Source: Elusimicrobiota bacterium (lineage in GTDB: Bacteria; Elusimicrobiota; UBA8919). From it: a stretch of 5,436 nucleotides of DNA. Under the pieces are notes generated by a model, which ran no database searches, was not told the DNA's origin, and worked only from the letters and a program-made list of their open reading frames with translations. The stretch spans positions 24,315-29,750 of the forward strand of contig DMMW01000080.1 of assembly GCA_003452965.1 (NCBI GenBank). The letters run 5' to 3'. Numbering within the stretch: the first letter of the stretch is position 1; each line of letters starts with the position of its first letter. This document shows positions 1 through 5,373 of this stretch, piece after piece. The position numbers were made by a program, and so were the translations under genes.

Positions 1-980
1 GATGATAAAATATTTCTAACAGAATTGTCTATAAGTTCCGCAGTTTTAGTTTCGCCTAATACATCCATCATCATTGCACCCGCTGCTATTGTTGCAATTG
101 GATTGATTACGTTTTTACCGGTATATTTCGGTGCGGAACCGTGAATCGGCTCAAACATTGAAACACCTTTCGGATTAATATTTCCACCGGCTGCAACACC
201 AAGCCCGCCCTGAACGACTGCAGCTAAATCTGTAATAATATCACCAAAGATATTATTGGTAACAATGACATCAAACCATTCGGGATTTTTCACAAACCAC
301 ATGCAGGTCGCATCCACAAATGCGTGCTCTTTTTTTAAATCCGGATATTCTTCTCCCATTTTATAAAATACTCTTTGCCATAAATCACCTGCATATGTCA
401 GAACGTTCGCCTTATCAACCAATGTAATAGTATTTTTTGCTTTCCTCTTTTTAGCCAATTCAAATGCATACCTGACGCATCTCTCAACACCTTTATATGT
501 ATTAATATCCAGCTGCGTAGCTATTTCATCTTCAGTATCTTTCTTAAAAACCCCTCCGGTACCGGAGTATGCACCTTCGGTATTTTCTCTGACAACTACA
601 AAATTGATATCTTTCGGCTCTTTACCTTTAATCGGTGTATAAACACCAGGATAAAGAACAACCGGCCTTAAATTAATATATTGATCAAGTTCGAATCTTG
701 TTCTTAAAAGCAGCCCTTTTTCAAGAATACCGGGCTTAACATCCGGATGCCCGATGGCACCAAGATAAATAGCATCCAATTTCCTGAATTCCGGTATTGC
801 CGAATCAGGTAATATCTCCCCGGTTTTTAGATACCTGTCGCCACCGAAATCATAATTGATTAACTCATACTTAACATCTGTTTTTTTACAAGCAACTTCC
901 ATTACTTTTAAACCTTCGCGAATAATCTCAGGACCCACTCCATCTCCAGGTAAAACACCAATTTTGTATTTTTTCGCCAT
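1..980 (-). CDS. leuB: 3-isopropylmalate dehydrogenase (LeuB), C-terminus cut by window edge
   Basis: Cytosolic NAD-dependent enzyme that oxidises and decarboxylates 3-isopropylmalate to 2-ketoisocaproate, the third step specific to leucine. I translated it from the ATG at 980: it begins MAKKYKIGVLPGDGVGPEII and stays open for 326 codons to the window edge. The family is usually about 355-365 residues, so roughly 30-40 are missing. Visible family features are the N-terminal GDGxGPE motif (12-18), substrate arginines in LLLRTR (R95), INLRP (R105) and VVREN (R131), Y138, the catalytic lysine K190 in LVDKANVL, metal-binding D223, D247 and D251 (NNIFGDIITD), and the NAD-binding EPIHGSAP (277-284). 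These align well with known isopropylmalate dehydrogenases. The RENTEGAYSGTGG stretch resembles actinobacterial LeuB more than the E. coli RELTGGIYFG form. The start is supported by an upstream AGGGGGAG. Isocitrate or homoisocitrate dehydrogenase is the main alternative, but the leuACD neighbours argue for LeuB. Confidence 0.93.
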   Translation of the reverse strand, partial: MAKKYKIGVLPGDGVGPEIIREGLKVMEVACKKTDVKYELINYDFGGDRYLKTGEILPDSAIPEFRKLDAIYLGAIGHPDVKPGILEKGLLLRTRFELDQYINLRPVVLYPGVYTPIKGKEPKDINFVVVRENTEGAYSGTGGVFKKDTEDEIATQLDINTYKGVERCVRYAFELAKKRKAKNTITLVDKANVLTYAGDLWQRVFYKMGEEYPDLKKEHAFVDATCMWFVKNPEWFDVIVTNNIFGDIITDLAAVVQGGLGVAAGGNINPKGVSMFEPIHGSAPKYTGKNVINPIATIAAGAMMMDVLGETKTAELIDNSVRNILS

Positions 981-982
981 TG

Positions 983-990
983 CTCCCCCT
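983..990 (-). promoter_or_regulatory. Shine-Dalgarno sequence of leuB
   Basis: AGGGGGAG reads on the minus strand just before the leuB ATG. Counting AGGGGG as the core leaves a 4-base spacer, the same short spacing as at leuA. It supports the start at 980. Confidence 0.7.
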
Positions 991-1010
991 AAGTAATCTG
1001 ATTACATCCA

Positions 1011-1043
1011 TCCTCCGTAGCAGTAGTCTGCTACTGCGGAGGA
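1011..1043. repeat. Palindrome in the leuB leader
   Basis: CCTCCG (1012-1017) pairs with CGGAGG (1037-1042), and TAGCAG (1018-1023) pairs with CTGCTA (1028-1033) around a TAGT loop. A 3-base bulge CTG (1034-1036) lies on the right side, and T1011 can pair with A1043. It is far more GC-rich than its surroundings, which is typical of dispersed REP-like or hairpin elements. On the transcript it would form about 30 bases upstream of the leuB ATG. There is no U-run after it on the minus strand, so it is not a canonical terminator. Confidence 0.65.
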
Positions 1044-1050
1044 CGGGCAG

Positions 1051-1075
1051 ATTTCTAACACCGATTACACAGATT
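1051..1075 (-). repeat. Copy of the AATCTGTGTAATC repeat, minus orientation
   Basis: Positions 1063-1075 read AATCTGTGTAATC on the minus strand, an exact match to two plus-strand copies at 2201-2213 and 2224-2236. It is followed on the minus strand by a variable octamer and then AAATCTG, which is nearly the same arrangement as at 2201-2230. It is a dispersed intergenic phrase of unknown function. Confidence 0.6.
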
Positions 1076-1099
1076 AAAAACTTAAACAATATTCTTTAG

Positions 1100-1129
1100 A
1101 GTATATCGCCTTAAAAATCCGCGTGTACA
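1100..1129 (-). promoter_or_regulatory. Weak candidate sigma-70 promoter for leuB
   Basis: On the minus strand TGTACA (1129-1124, 4 of 6 matches to TTGACA) is followed after 18 bases by TATACT (1105-1100). This would give a leader of about 110 bases carrying the 1011-1043 palindrome. In AT-rich DNA such matches are common, and the site is offered only as a candidate. Confidence 0.22.
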
Positions 1130-1161
1130 GCGATTATTTTTCTATCTGCGTATATTCGCTT
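1114..1161. repeat. Degenerate ATCYGCGT phrase repeats
   Basis: ATCCGCGTGTA (1118-1128) and ATCTGCGTATA (1144-1154) are near-identical direct copies 26 bases apart in the pilZ-leuB gap, with a further related CGATT/TTCGCT phrase between and after them. They resemble the other short, drifting intergenic phrases of this window. No coding potential or known site is recognised here. Confidence 0.35.
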
Positions 1162-1172
1162 CTATTATTTTA

Positions 1173-1526
1173 TTACATGGTGTAAACATCACCAATTTTT
1201 AAATCACGCAAATATTTTCTAACACCCTCTTTATCGCCCAGTGTCAAATTTTTAAATCTTACACCGACATATATTTCGGCATTAGTTTCTTTTATCCATA
1301 CAACTTCCGATTCAAAGAAAAACGGCCTCGCTTTTTCCAAACCAAATTTAGTTTTAATATACTTTAATACAACTATCGTTTGCTTTTCAAAAACCGCTTT
1401 CAATCCCGATGTAGATAAATTTATAATTCTTCCTTTATATAAAACATCTTTTCCATCTGAAGTCCATAATTCGGCATGTGTTTTAACCGAAAATCTTTGG
1501 GAAAAACGATTTTCTCTTACCGCCAT
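1173..1526 (-). CDS. Small single-domain PilZ protein
   Basis: A 117-residue protein that looks like a stand-alone PilZ domain, a beta-barrel that commonly binds cyclic di-GMP and acts as a receptor or adaptor. Both signature motifs are present: RxxxR as R7-FSQ-R11, and [D/N]xSxxG as N36-L-S38-TS-G41. A second half with VVWIKE and YVGVRFKNL (76-94) matches the later strands, and a charged C-terminal helix follows (97-110). There is no signal peptide, membrane segment or output domain, so it should be cytosolic. It sits between leuD and leuB on the same strand, with gaps of 147 and 193 bases. It has no visible Shine-Dalgarno sequence: the ATG is preceded by an A-rich stretch and a TATAGA hexamer. 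Its target is not predictable. Family assignment is firm; c-di-GMP binding is inferred from the motifs, since some PilZ domains do not bind it. Confidence 0.87.
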   Translation of the reverse strand: MAVRENRFSQRFSVKTHAELWTSDGKDVLYKGRIINLSTSGLKAVFEKQTIVVLKYIKTKFGLEKARPFFFESEVVWIKETNAEIYVGVRFKNLTLGDKEGVRKYLRDLKIGDVYTM

Positions 1527-1538
1527 AATTTTTTAGTT

Positions 1539-1544
1539 TCTATA
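1539..1544 (-). promoter_or_regulatory. Candidate -10 element of pilZ
   Basis: TATAGA on the minus strand ends 12 bases before the pilZ ATG. No convincing -35 lies 16-18 bases upstream. If used, transcription would start only about 5 bases before the ATG, which would fit the missing Shine-Dalgarno sequence. Confidence 0.25.
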
Positions 1545-1555
1545 ATTCATTCAAC

Positions 1556-1660
1556 ATCGTGCGATAGCGGGGTTGTGCGATTGAGCGATAGAAAATGGAA
1601 ATTCATTAAATAAGAAACCCTATCCTATCTCACTAACGCACCATCGCACTATATCACGAT
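1556..1660. repeat. Imperfect 36-base inverted repeat between leuD and pilZ
   Basis: The left arm (1556-1591) and the reverse complement of the right arm (1625-1660) are both 36 bases, and by my hand count they agree at 26 positions without gaps. A 33-base AT-rich spacer separates them. The outer ends (ATCGTG) and inner ends (GATAG) match best. The arms are themselves built of drifting GTGCGAT / GAGCGATAG phrases. A similar idiom forms the dyad at 3556-3635. It fills most of the leuD-pilZ gap. There is no U-tract after it in the direction of transcription, so termination is doubtful. Confidence 0.6.
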
Positions 1661-1673
1661 TCTATTAACCCTA

Positions 1674-2156
1674 TTATCTTTTTATATACTTCAACAGACC
1701 GTCGGAACTGATAATCTTAAGAAGAAAATCCGGGAATGGATTTGCCGAATATGTCTGATGACTGGTCAAATTTTTAATTTTTCCTTCTTTAATATTTATC
1801 TCAAGTTCATCGCCGTTCTTAATTTTATTTGACGCCTCTTTTGACTCCAATATAGGTAACCCGATATTAATAGCATTTCTGAAAAATATCCTTGCAAAAC
1901 TTTCTGCTATAACACAAGATACACCCACAGCTTTTATGCATAACGGTGCATGTTCGCGTGATGAACCGCAACCAAAATTCTTGCCCGCAACTATAACATC
2001 ACGTGAAGAAACTTTTTTTACAAACTCCTTATCAATATCTTCCATACAATGTTTAGCTAACTCTTCCGGATTTATTGTATTCAAATATCTTGCTGGAATT
2101 ATTTCGTCAGTATTTACATCGTCACCGTATTTGTGAACCTTGCCTTTTAATATCAT
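1674..2156 (-). CDS. leuD: 3-isopropylmalate dehydratase small subunit (LeuD), archaeal type
   Basis: Swivel-domain subunit that joins LeuC to form isopropylmalate isomerase, which interconverts 2- and 3-isopropylmalate. At 160 residues it is the compact type (about 160-170), not the roughly 200-residue E. coli type. Visible motifs are HKYGDDVNTDEIIPARYL (8-25), the GKNFGCGSSREHAP block (58-71) that holds the catalytic serine region, and SFARIFFRNAINIGLPI (86-102). The substrate loop after IIPARYL reads YLNT, without the arginine reported for methanogen homoaconitase (YLRT), which fits isopropylmalate rather than homoaconitate. GGAG (2167-2164) lies 7 bases before the ATG and fixes the start. 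leuC ends 87 bases upstream, and the pilZ gene follows after 147 bases. Confidence 0.95.
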   Translation of the reverse strand: MILKGKVHKYGDDVNTDEIIPARYLNTINPEELAKHCMEDIDKEFVKKVSSRDVIVAGKNFGCGSSREHAPLCIKAVGVSCVIAESFARIFFRNAINIGLPILESKEASNKIKNGDELEINIKEGKIKNLTSHQTYSANPFPDFLLKIISSDGLLKYIKR

Positions 2157-2179
2157 CGTTTAGCTCCATTTATAGTTTC

Positions 2180-2236
2180 ATCTGCACATCTGTCTTCTCT
2201 AATCTGTGTAATCTGCCTCTAAAAATCTGTGTAATC
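2180..2236 (+). repeat. Direct repeats of AATCTGTGTAATC in the leuC-leuD gap
   Basis: Exact 13-base copies at 2201-2213 and 2224-2236 are 23 bases apart, and ATCTG recurs five times between 2180 and 2229. A third exact 13-mer lies in the pilZ-leuB gap in the opposite orientation, and an imperfect one (11 of 13) lies at 5417-5429. This occupies most of the 87-base leuC-leuD gap. Confidence 0.6.
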
Positions 2237-2243
2237 AAGACCT

Positions 2244-3503
2244 TCATAAATCGTCCGGTAATGAAATTTTGCCGGTAATTGCGGAAGCAGCTGCAACCGC
2301 AGGATTAGAAAGATACACTTCGCTTTCCGGATGCCCCATTCTTCCGATAAAATTTCTATTAGTTGTGGCGATTGCCCGCTCCCCTTTTGCCAAAATACCC
2401 ATATGACCGCCGAGACAAGGACCGCACGTCGGCGTAGAAACCGCACAACCGCTATTAATAAAAATTTCAATAAGCCCTTCTTTAATGGCCTGTAAATAAA
2501 TTTTTTGTGTTGCAGGAAAAATAATTGTCCTAACATCGTGATGTACTTTTCTCCCTTTAAATATCTTTGCGGCAAGCCGAAGGTCTTCAATCCTACCGTT
2601 AGTACAGGAACCGATAACCGATTGGTCTATTTTAATGTTTCCTGCTTCTTTCACCTGTCTTGTATTTGAAGGTAACGGCGGGAATGCGACAAGCGGTTCT
2701 ATTTTTGAACAATCATACTCAATTACTTTTTCATATTTTGCGTTCTTATCGCTCTCATAAATTTCGTATGGCCTTTCCGCTCTGCTTTCTACATAATCAA
2801 TGGTTTTTTTATCCGGTGCAATAATACCCGATTTACCACCAGCTTCTATAGCCATATTACACATAGTAAACCTGTCAGACATAGTAAGGTTTTTTATCGT
2901 TTCACCTGTAAGTTCAATTGCCTTATAATTCGCACCGTCAACACCAATATCGCCAATTAGGTAAAGAATCAAATCTTTTCCGGTGACCCATTTATTTAAC
3001 TTACCGTTAAAAATAAATTTTATAGTTGACGGCACTTTAAACCATACTTTGCCGGTAATCATGCAGGCAGCAACATCCGTTGAACCGACACCGGTTGCAA
3101 AAGCGCCAAGCGCACCGTATGTACATGTATGGGAGTCGGCACCTATAATAATATCACCGGGTAAAACGATACCTTCTTCGGGAAGAAGAGCGTGTTCAAT
3201 CCCCATAACACCAACTTCAAAAAAATGCTTTATCTTCTGTTCTTTTGCAAACTCCCTCAAAATTTTTACCTGCTCGGCTGATTTGATATCCTTATTTGGA
3301 CAAAAATGGTCTGGAACGAGCACTATCTTATCCTTATCAAAAACTCTTTTCCCACCGGCTTTTTTAAATTCTTCAATAGCAAGCGGCGCCGTAACATCAT
3401 TAGAAAGAGCAATGTCTACGTTGCACTCAATAAAATCGCCCGGTGCAACACTTTTTTTCCCACAACCCTGCGCTAAAATCTTTTCAGTTATATTCATCGC
3501 CAT
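2244..3503 (-). CDS. leuC: 3-isopropylmalate dehydratase large subunit (LeuC), archaeal type
   Basis: Aconitase-family subunit that carries the [4Fe-4S] cluster and, with LeuD, isomerises 2-isopropylmalate to 3-isopropylmalate by dehydration and rehydration. Its 419 residues match the short archaeal-type class (about 420), not the 466-residue E. coli class. The three cluster cysteines are C300 (GSCTNGR) and C360 and C363 (TPTCGPCLGG). Other hallmarks are GADSHTCTYGALGAF (121-135) and TNRNFIGRMG followed by EVYLSNPAVAAASAITG (381-411). The ATG at 3503 has no Shine-Dalgarno sequence; an in-frame ATG at 3497 (MNITEKIL) is an alternative start. A good promoter match ends 9 bases upstream of the first ATG. 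Methanogen-type homoaconitase is a close relative, but the leuA, leuB and leuD neighbours and the LeuD loop favour leucine synthesis. Confidence 0.95.
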   Translation of the reverse strand: MAMNITEKILAQGCGKKSVAPGDFIECNVDIALSNDVTAPLAIEEFKKAGGKRVFDKDKIVLVPDHFCPNKDIKSAEQVKILREFAKEQKIKHFFEVGVMGIEHALLPEEGIVLPGDIIIGADSHTCTYGALGAFATGVGSTDVAACMITGKVWFKVPSTIKFIFNGKLNKWVTGKDLILYLIGDIGVDGANYKAIELTGETIKNLTMSDRFTMCNMAIEAGGKSGIIAPDKKTIDYVESRAERPYEIYESDKNAKYEKVIEYDCSKIEPLVAFPPLPSNTRQVKEAGNIKIDQSVIGSCTNGRIEDLRLAAKIFKGRKVHHDVRTIIFPATQKIYLQAIKEGLIEIFINSGCAVSTPTCGPCLGGHMGILAKGERAIATTNRNFIGRMGHPESEVYLSNPAVAAASAITGKISLPDDL

Positions 3504-3512
3504 AATTTTGCC

Positions 3513-3541
3513 ATTTTACAATATTTTAATTTTAAAATCAA
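3513..3541 (-). promoter_or_regulatory. Candidate sigma-70 promoter immediately before leuC
   Basis: On the minus strand TTGATT (3541-3536) and TAAAAT (3518-3513) are separated by exactly 17 bases. The -10 ends 9 bases before the leuC ATG, so a start 6-9 bases downstream would give a leader of about 0-3 bases. This agrees with the absence of a Shine-Dalgarno sequence and with a terminator-like hairpin just upstream. The local sequence is very AT-rich, so chance resemblance is possible. Confidence 0.45.
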
Positions 3542-3542
3542 G

Positions 3543-3635
3543 AAAAACAAAAATAATCAGCGTATAGAGGCGAGCGGATAGGGATCAGTTAAAAGAACTT
3601 AGATTTTACTTTTCCCCTATACGCTCTACGCTAAT
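3543..3635 (-). terminator. Terminator-like hairpin after leuA, overlapping its stop codon
   Basis: Reading the minus strand, the 5' arm (3635-3614) pairs with the 3' arm (3583-3556). One block is ATTAGCGTA with TACGCTGAT (nine pairs, one of them G-U). The other is GAGCGTATAGGG with CCCTATCCGCTC (one mismatch). A 7-base bulge on the 3' side separates the blocks, and the loop is about 30 bases. The stem is followed by TTTTTGTTTTTC (3554-3543), a U-rich tract in the transcript. The long loop and bulge are atypical, and the dyad shares its phrasing with the 1556-1660 repeat, so it may be a dispersed repeat that also terminates leuA transcripts. Confidence 0.45.
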
Positions 3636-5148
3636 CTCTGCCTTTTATGTTTCTTAATATTCTATTTATTGCAGAAAGAAATGCCTTAACGGACGCTTCA
3701 ATAACATCTGTAGAAGTCCCTCTCCCAAGATAAACCATTCCTTTATACTCCACTTTTACCATCGCTTCGCCAACGGCGTCCTTTCCGATACTAACCGACT
3801 TCAATGAATAGTCAATAAGCTTGAATCTCTGTGCAATAATCTCTTCTATAGCCTTATATGCGGAATCAACCGGTCCGTCTCCCGATGCCTCTGCGGAGAA
3901 AAACTTACCGTCCTTTCTTAATTTGATTTTTGCGAGCGGTCTGACTGCCGAACCCGAAGTAATAAAAATACTTTCCAGTTCATAAATTTGTTTTTCTCTG
4001 GAAATTTCATTTTCAACAATAGCTTCAATATCCTCATCATAAATATTTTTCTTCTTATCGGCGAGCGCCTTGAAATCATTGAATGCTTTCTCGAATTCCT
4101 TCTGTGCAAGCCTAAAACCGAGTTCCTTCACCTTTTTTTCAAATGCGTGCCTGCCGGAATGTTTACCTAAAACAAGTTCCGATGATTTTAAACCAATTGA
4201 CTGCGGAGTCATAATTTCATAAGTTGTCGCCTTTGCGAGTACACCATGCTGATGTATCCCAGCTTCATGGGCAAACGCATTGCTTCCGACAATAGCTTTA
4301 TTCGGCTGGATAACCATACCCGTTAAAGACGAAACAAGTTTCGAAGTCTTTGAAATCTCGCTTGTCTTAATATCTGTATAAACATTAAAAAAGTTTTTCC
4401 TTACATAAAGAGACATAACTATCTCTTCCAGTGACGCGTTACCCGCACGTTCGCCTAAACCATTAATAGTGCATTCAACCTGCCTTGCACCGTTAATAAT
4501 CGCTGAAAGCGAATTGGAAGTTGCCAGACCTAAATCATTATGACAATGAACGGAAATCACCGCTCTATGAATATTCGGCACTCTAGAATATAGTTTGGAA
4601 ATAATTTGTCCGAATTCAGAAGGAACCGAATATCCCACAGTATCCGGAATATTGACTGCAGTGGCACCTGCATCTATAACACCTTCTACAATCCGACAAA
4701 GAAAATCTATTTCGCTACGCGCAGCATCTTCCGGCGAAAACTCGACATCATCGGTTTTGTTCTTTGCATATCTAACCGCATCTATGGCAGCCTGAAAAAC
4801 CTGATCCTGCGACATCTTAAGTTTATACTTCATATGAATCGGGCTGGTTGCAAGAAAAGTATGTATCCGCCTTCTTTTAGAATGCTTTACGGCATCAAAA
4901 CAAACATCTATATCCTTCTTTAATGCGCGAGCAAGTCCGCAAATAACAGGTCCTTTAACCTTCTTTGCAACTAATGAAACCGCTTCAAAATCACCTTCTG
5001 AAGCAATCGGAAAACCAGCTTCTATTACATCAACACCAAGCACTGAAAGTTGCTGGGCAATCTCTAACTTCTGTTTAGTGTTAAGCGATGCTCCCGGTGA
5101 CTGTTCCCCGTCTCTCAGTGTCGAATCAAAAATAATTATCTTTTCCAT
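3631..5148 (-). CDS. leuA: 2-isopropylmalate synthase (LeuA)
   Basis: Cytosolic, metal-dependent enzyme that condenses acetyl-CoA with 2-ketoisovalerate to 2-isopropylmalate, the committed step to leucine. The 505 residues match full-length bacterial LeuA. The TIM-barrel part has LRDGEQSPG (11-19; R12 and D13 catalytic and metal binding), EAGFP (43-47), HCHNDLGLATSNS (201-213; metal ligands H201 and H203) and GERAGN (232-237; N237). A linker segment has FAHEAGIHQHGVLA (292-305) and LGKHSGRHA (327-335). The C-terminal regulatory domain (about 390-505), with GDGPVDSAYKAI and GRGTSTDVIEAS, is complete, so leucine feedback inhibition is expected. An in-frame TTG at 5169 would add seven residues, but the AAGGGGA motif lies inside that extension and supports the ATG at 5148. 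Citramalate synthase and homocitrate synthase are less likely given the motifs and the leuCDB neighbours. Confidence 0.96.
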   Translation of the reverse strand: MEKIIIFDSTLRDGEQSPGASLNTKQKLEIAQQLSVLGVDVIEAGFPIASEGDFEAVSLVAKKVKGPVICGLARALKKDIDVCFDAVKHSKRRRIHTFLATSPIHMKYKLKMSQDQVFQAAIDAVRYAKNKTDDVEFSPEDAARSEIDFLCRIVEGVIDAGATAVNIPDTVGYSVPSEFGQIISKLYSRVPNIHRAVISVHCHNDLGLATSNSLSAIINGARQVECTINGLGERAGNASLEEIVMSLYVRKNFFNVYTDIKTSEISKTSKLVSSLTGMVIQPNKAIVGSNAFAHEAGIHQHGVLAKATTYEIMTPQSIGLKSSELVLGKHSGRHAFEKKVKELGFRLAQKEFEKAFNDFKALADKKKNIYDEDIEAIVENEISREKQIYELESIFITSGSAVRPLAKIKLRKDGKFFSAEASGDGPVDSAYKAIEEIIAQRFKLIDYSLKSVSIGKDAVGEAMVKVEYKGMVYLGRGTSTDVIEASVKAFLSAINRILRNIKGRD

Positions 5149-5151
5149 AAA

Positions 5152-5158
5152 TCCCCTT
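5152..5158 (-). promoter_or_regulatory. Shine-Dalgarno sequence that sets the leuA start
   Basis: AAGGGGA on the minus strand, with a 4-base gap from AAGGGG to the ATG at 5148. It argues against the upstream TTG at 5169, which would place this motif inside the coding sequence. Confidence 0.7.
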
Positions 5159-5161
5159 ATT

Positions 5162-5202
5162 AAAAGCAATTAAAAATGCAAAATTAAAAATTAAAAATTG
5201 TG
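5162..5202. repeat. ATTAAAAA phrase repeats in the leuA leader
   Basis: ATTAAAAA recurs at 5169, 5083+100 (5183) and 5190, joined by TGCAAA, giving a low-complexity stretch directly upstream of leuA. Beyond it, up to about 5250, further T/A-rich phrases built on CTTTAACTTTTTACC follow. There is no open reading frame here. It may be simple slippage-prone sequence or a dispersed intergenic phrase. Confidence 0.45.
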
Positions 5203-5262
5203 ATAAATTTTATTTTTTATTACTCTTTAACTTTTTACCTTTAACTTGCCTTTACTTCATCT

Positions 5263-5292
5263 ATTAAACAAGCCTTTTAATAAATCTGGCAA
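5263..5292 (-). promoter_or_regulatory. Candidate sigma-70 promoter of leuA
   Basis: On the minus strand TTGCCA (5292-5287) is followed after 18 bases by TTTAAT (5268-5263). A start near 5256 would give a leader of about 108 bases. CTTGCC (5293-5288) and GGCAAG (5250-5245) form an inverted pair flanking this promoter, which could be chance. No T-box sequence or leucine-rich leader peptide is seen between this site and leuA. Confidence 0.33.
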
Positions 5293-5295
5293 GAT

Positions 5296-5373
5296 GTCAT
5301 TCTGAATGTAGCGTAAGCGAAATGAAGAATCTCGCCTTTACACCGAGATCCTTCGCCTGCGACTCAGGATGAC
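5296..5373. repeat. GTCATTCTGA...CAGGATGAC palindromic element
   Basis: The left arm (5296-5334) starts GTCATTCTGA and ends GAATCTCG. The right arm (5344-5373) starts CGAGATCCTTCGC and ends CTCAGGATGAC, so the two arms are reverse complements with a few gaps and a 9-base loop. I recognise this as a version of a dispersed intergenic palindrome found in many unrelated bacterial genomes. The central part of the left arm (about 5307-5324) has extra bases relative to the right arm, so the copy has drifted. With the preceding entries it accounts for most of the 288 non-coding bases upstream of leuA; I see nothing recognisable at 5374-5416. Confidence 0.6.

Noticed and set aside
928..1011. 27-codon frame starting at an ATG just upstream of leuB and overlapping its start, as a possible leader peptide
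   Set aside because: It has only two adjacent leucine codons, no attenuator-like terminator after it, and GGAGG abuts the ATG with no spacing.
2180..2236. CRISPR-like array
   Set aside because: There are only two 13-base copies with a 10-base spacer, far too short, and no cas genes are nearby.
2219..2590. 123-codon open frame on the minus strand overlapping the leuC 3' end
   Set aside because: It is a shifted frame of leuC with an arginine- and leucine-rich, domain-less translation. leuC itself is intact, so no frameshift is implied.
2983..3567. 194-codon open frame on the plus strand
   Set aside because: It lies antisense to leuC, whose protein is a clear family member, and its translation has no recognisable domain. 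It is a by-product of leuC codon use.
4595..4923. Plus-strand open frames of 66 and 105 codons
   Set aside because: Both are antisense to the conserved catalytic part of leuA and show no family features.
1674..5148. Homocitrate/homoaconitate (lysine or coenzyme B) pathway instead of leucine
   Set aside because: LeuA has the full bacterial isopropylmalate synthase layout with regulatory domain, and the LeuD loop lacks the homoaconitase arginine.
5149..5262. T-box riboswitch or leucine attenuator before leuA
   Set aside because: No T-box consensus and no leucine-codon run is visible, only A/T-rich phrases.
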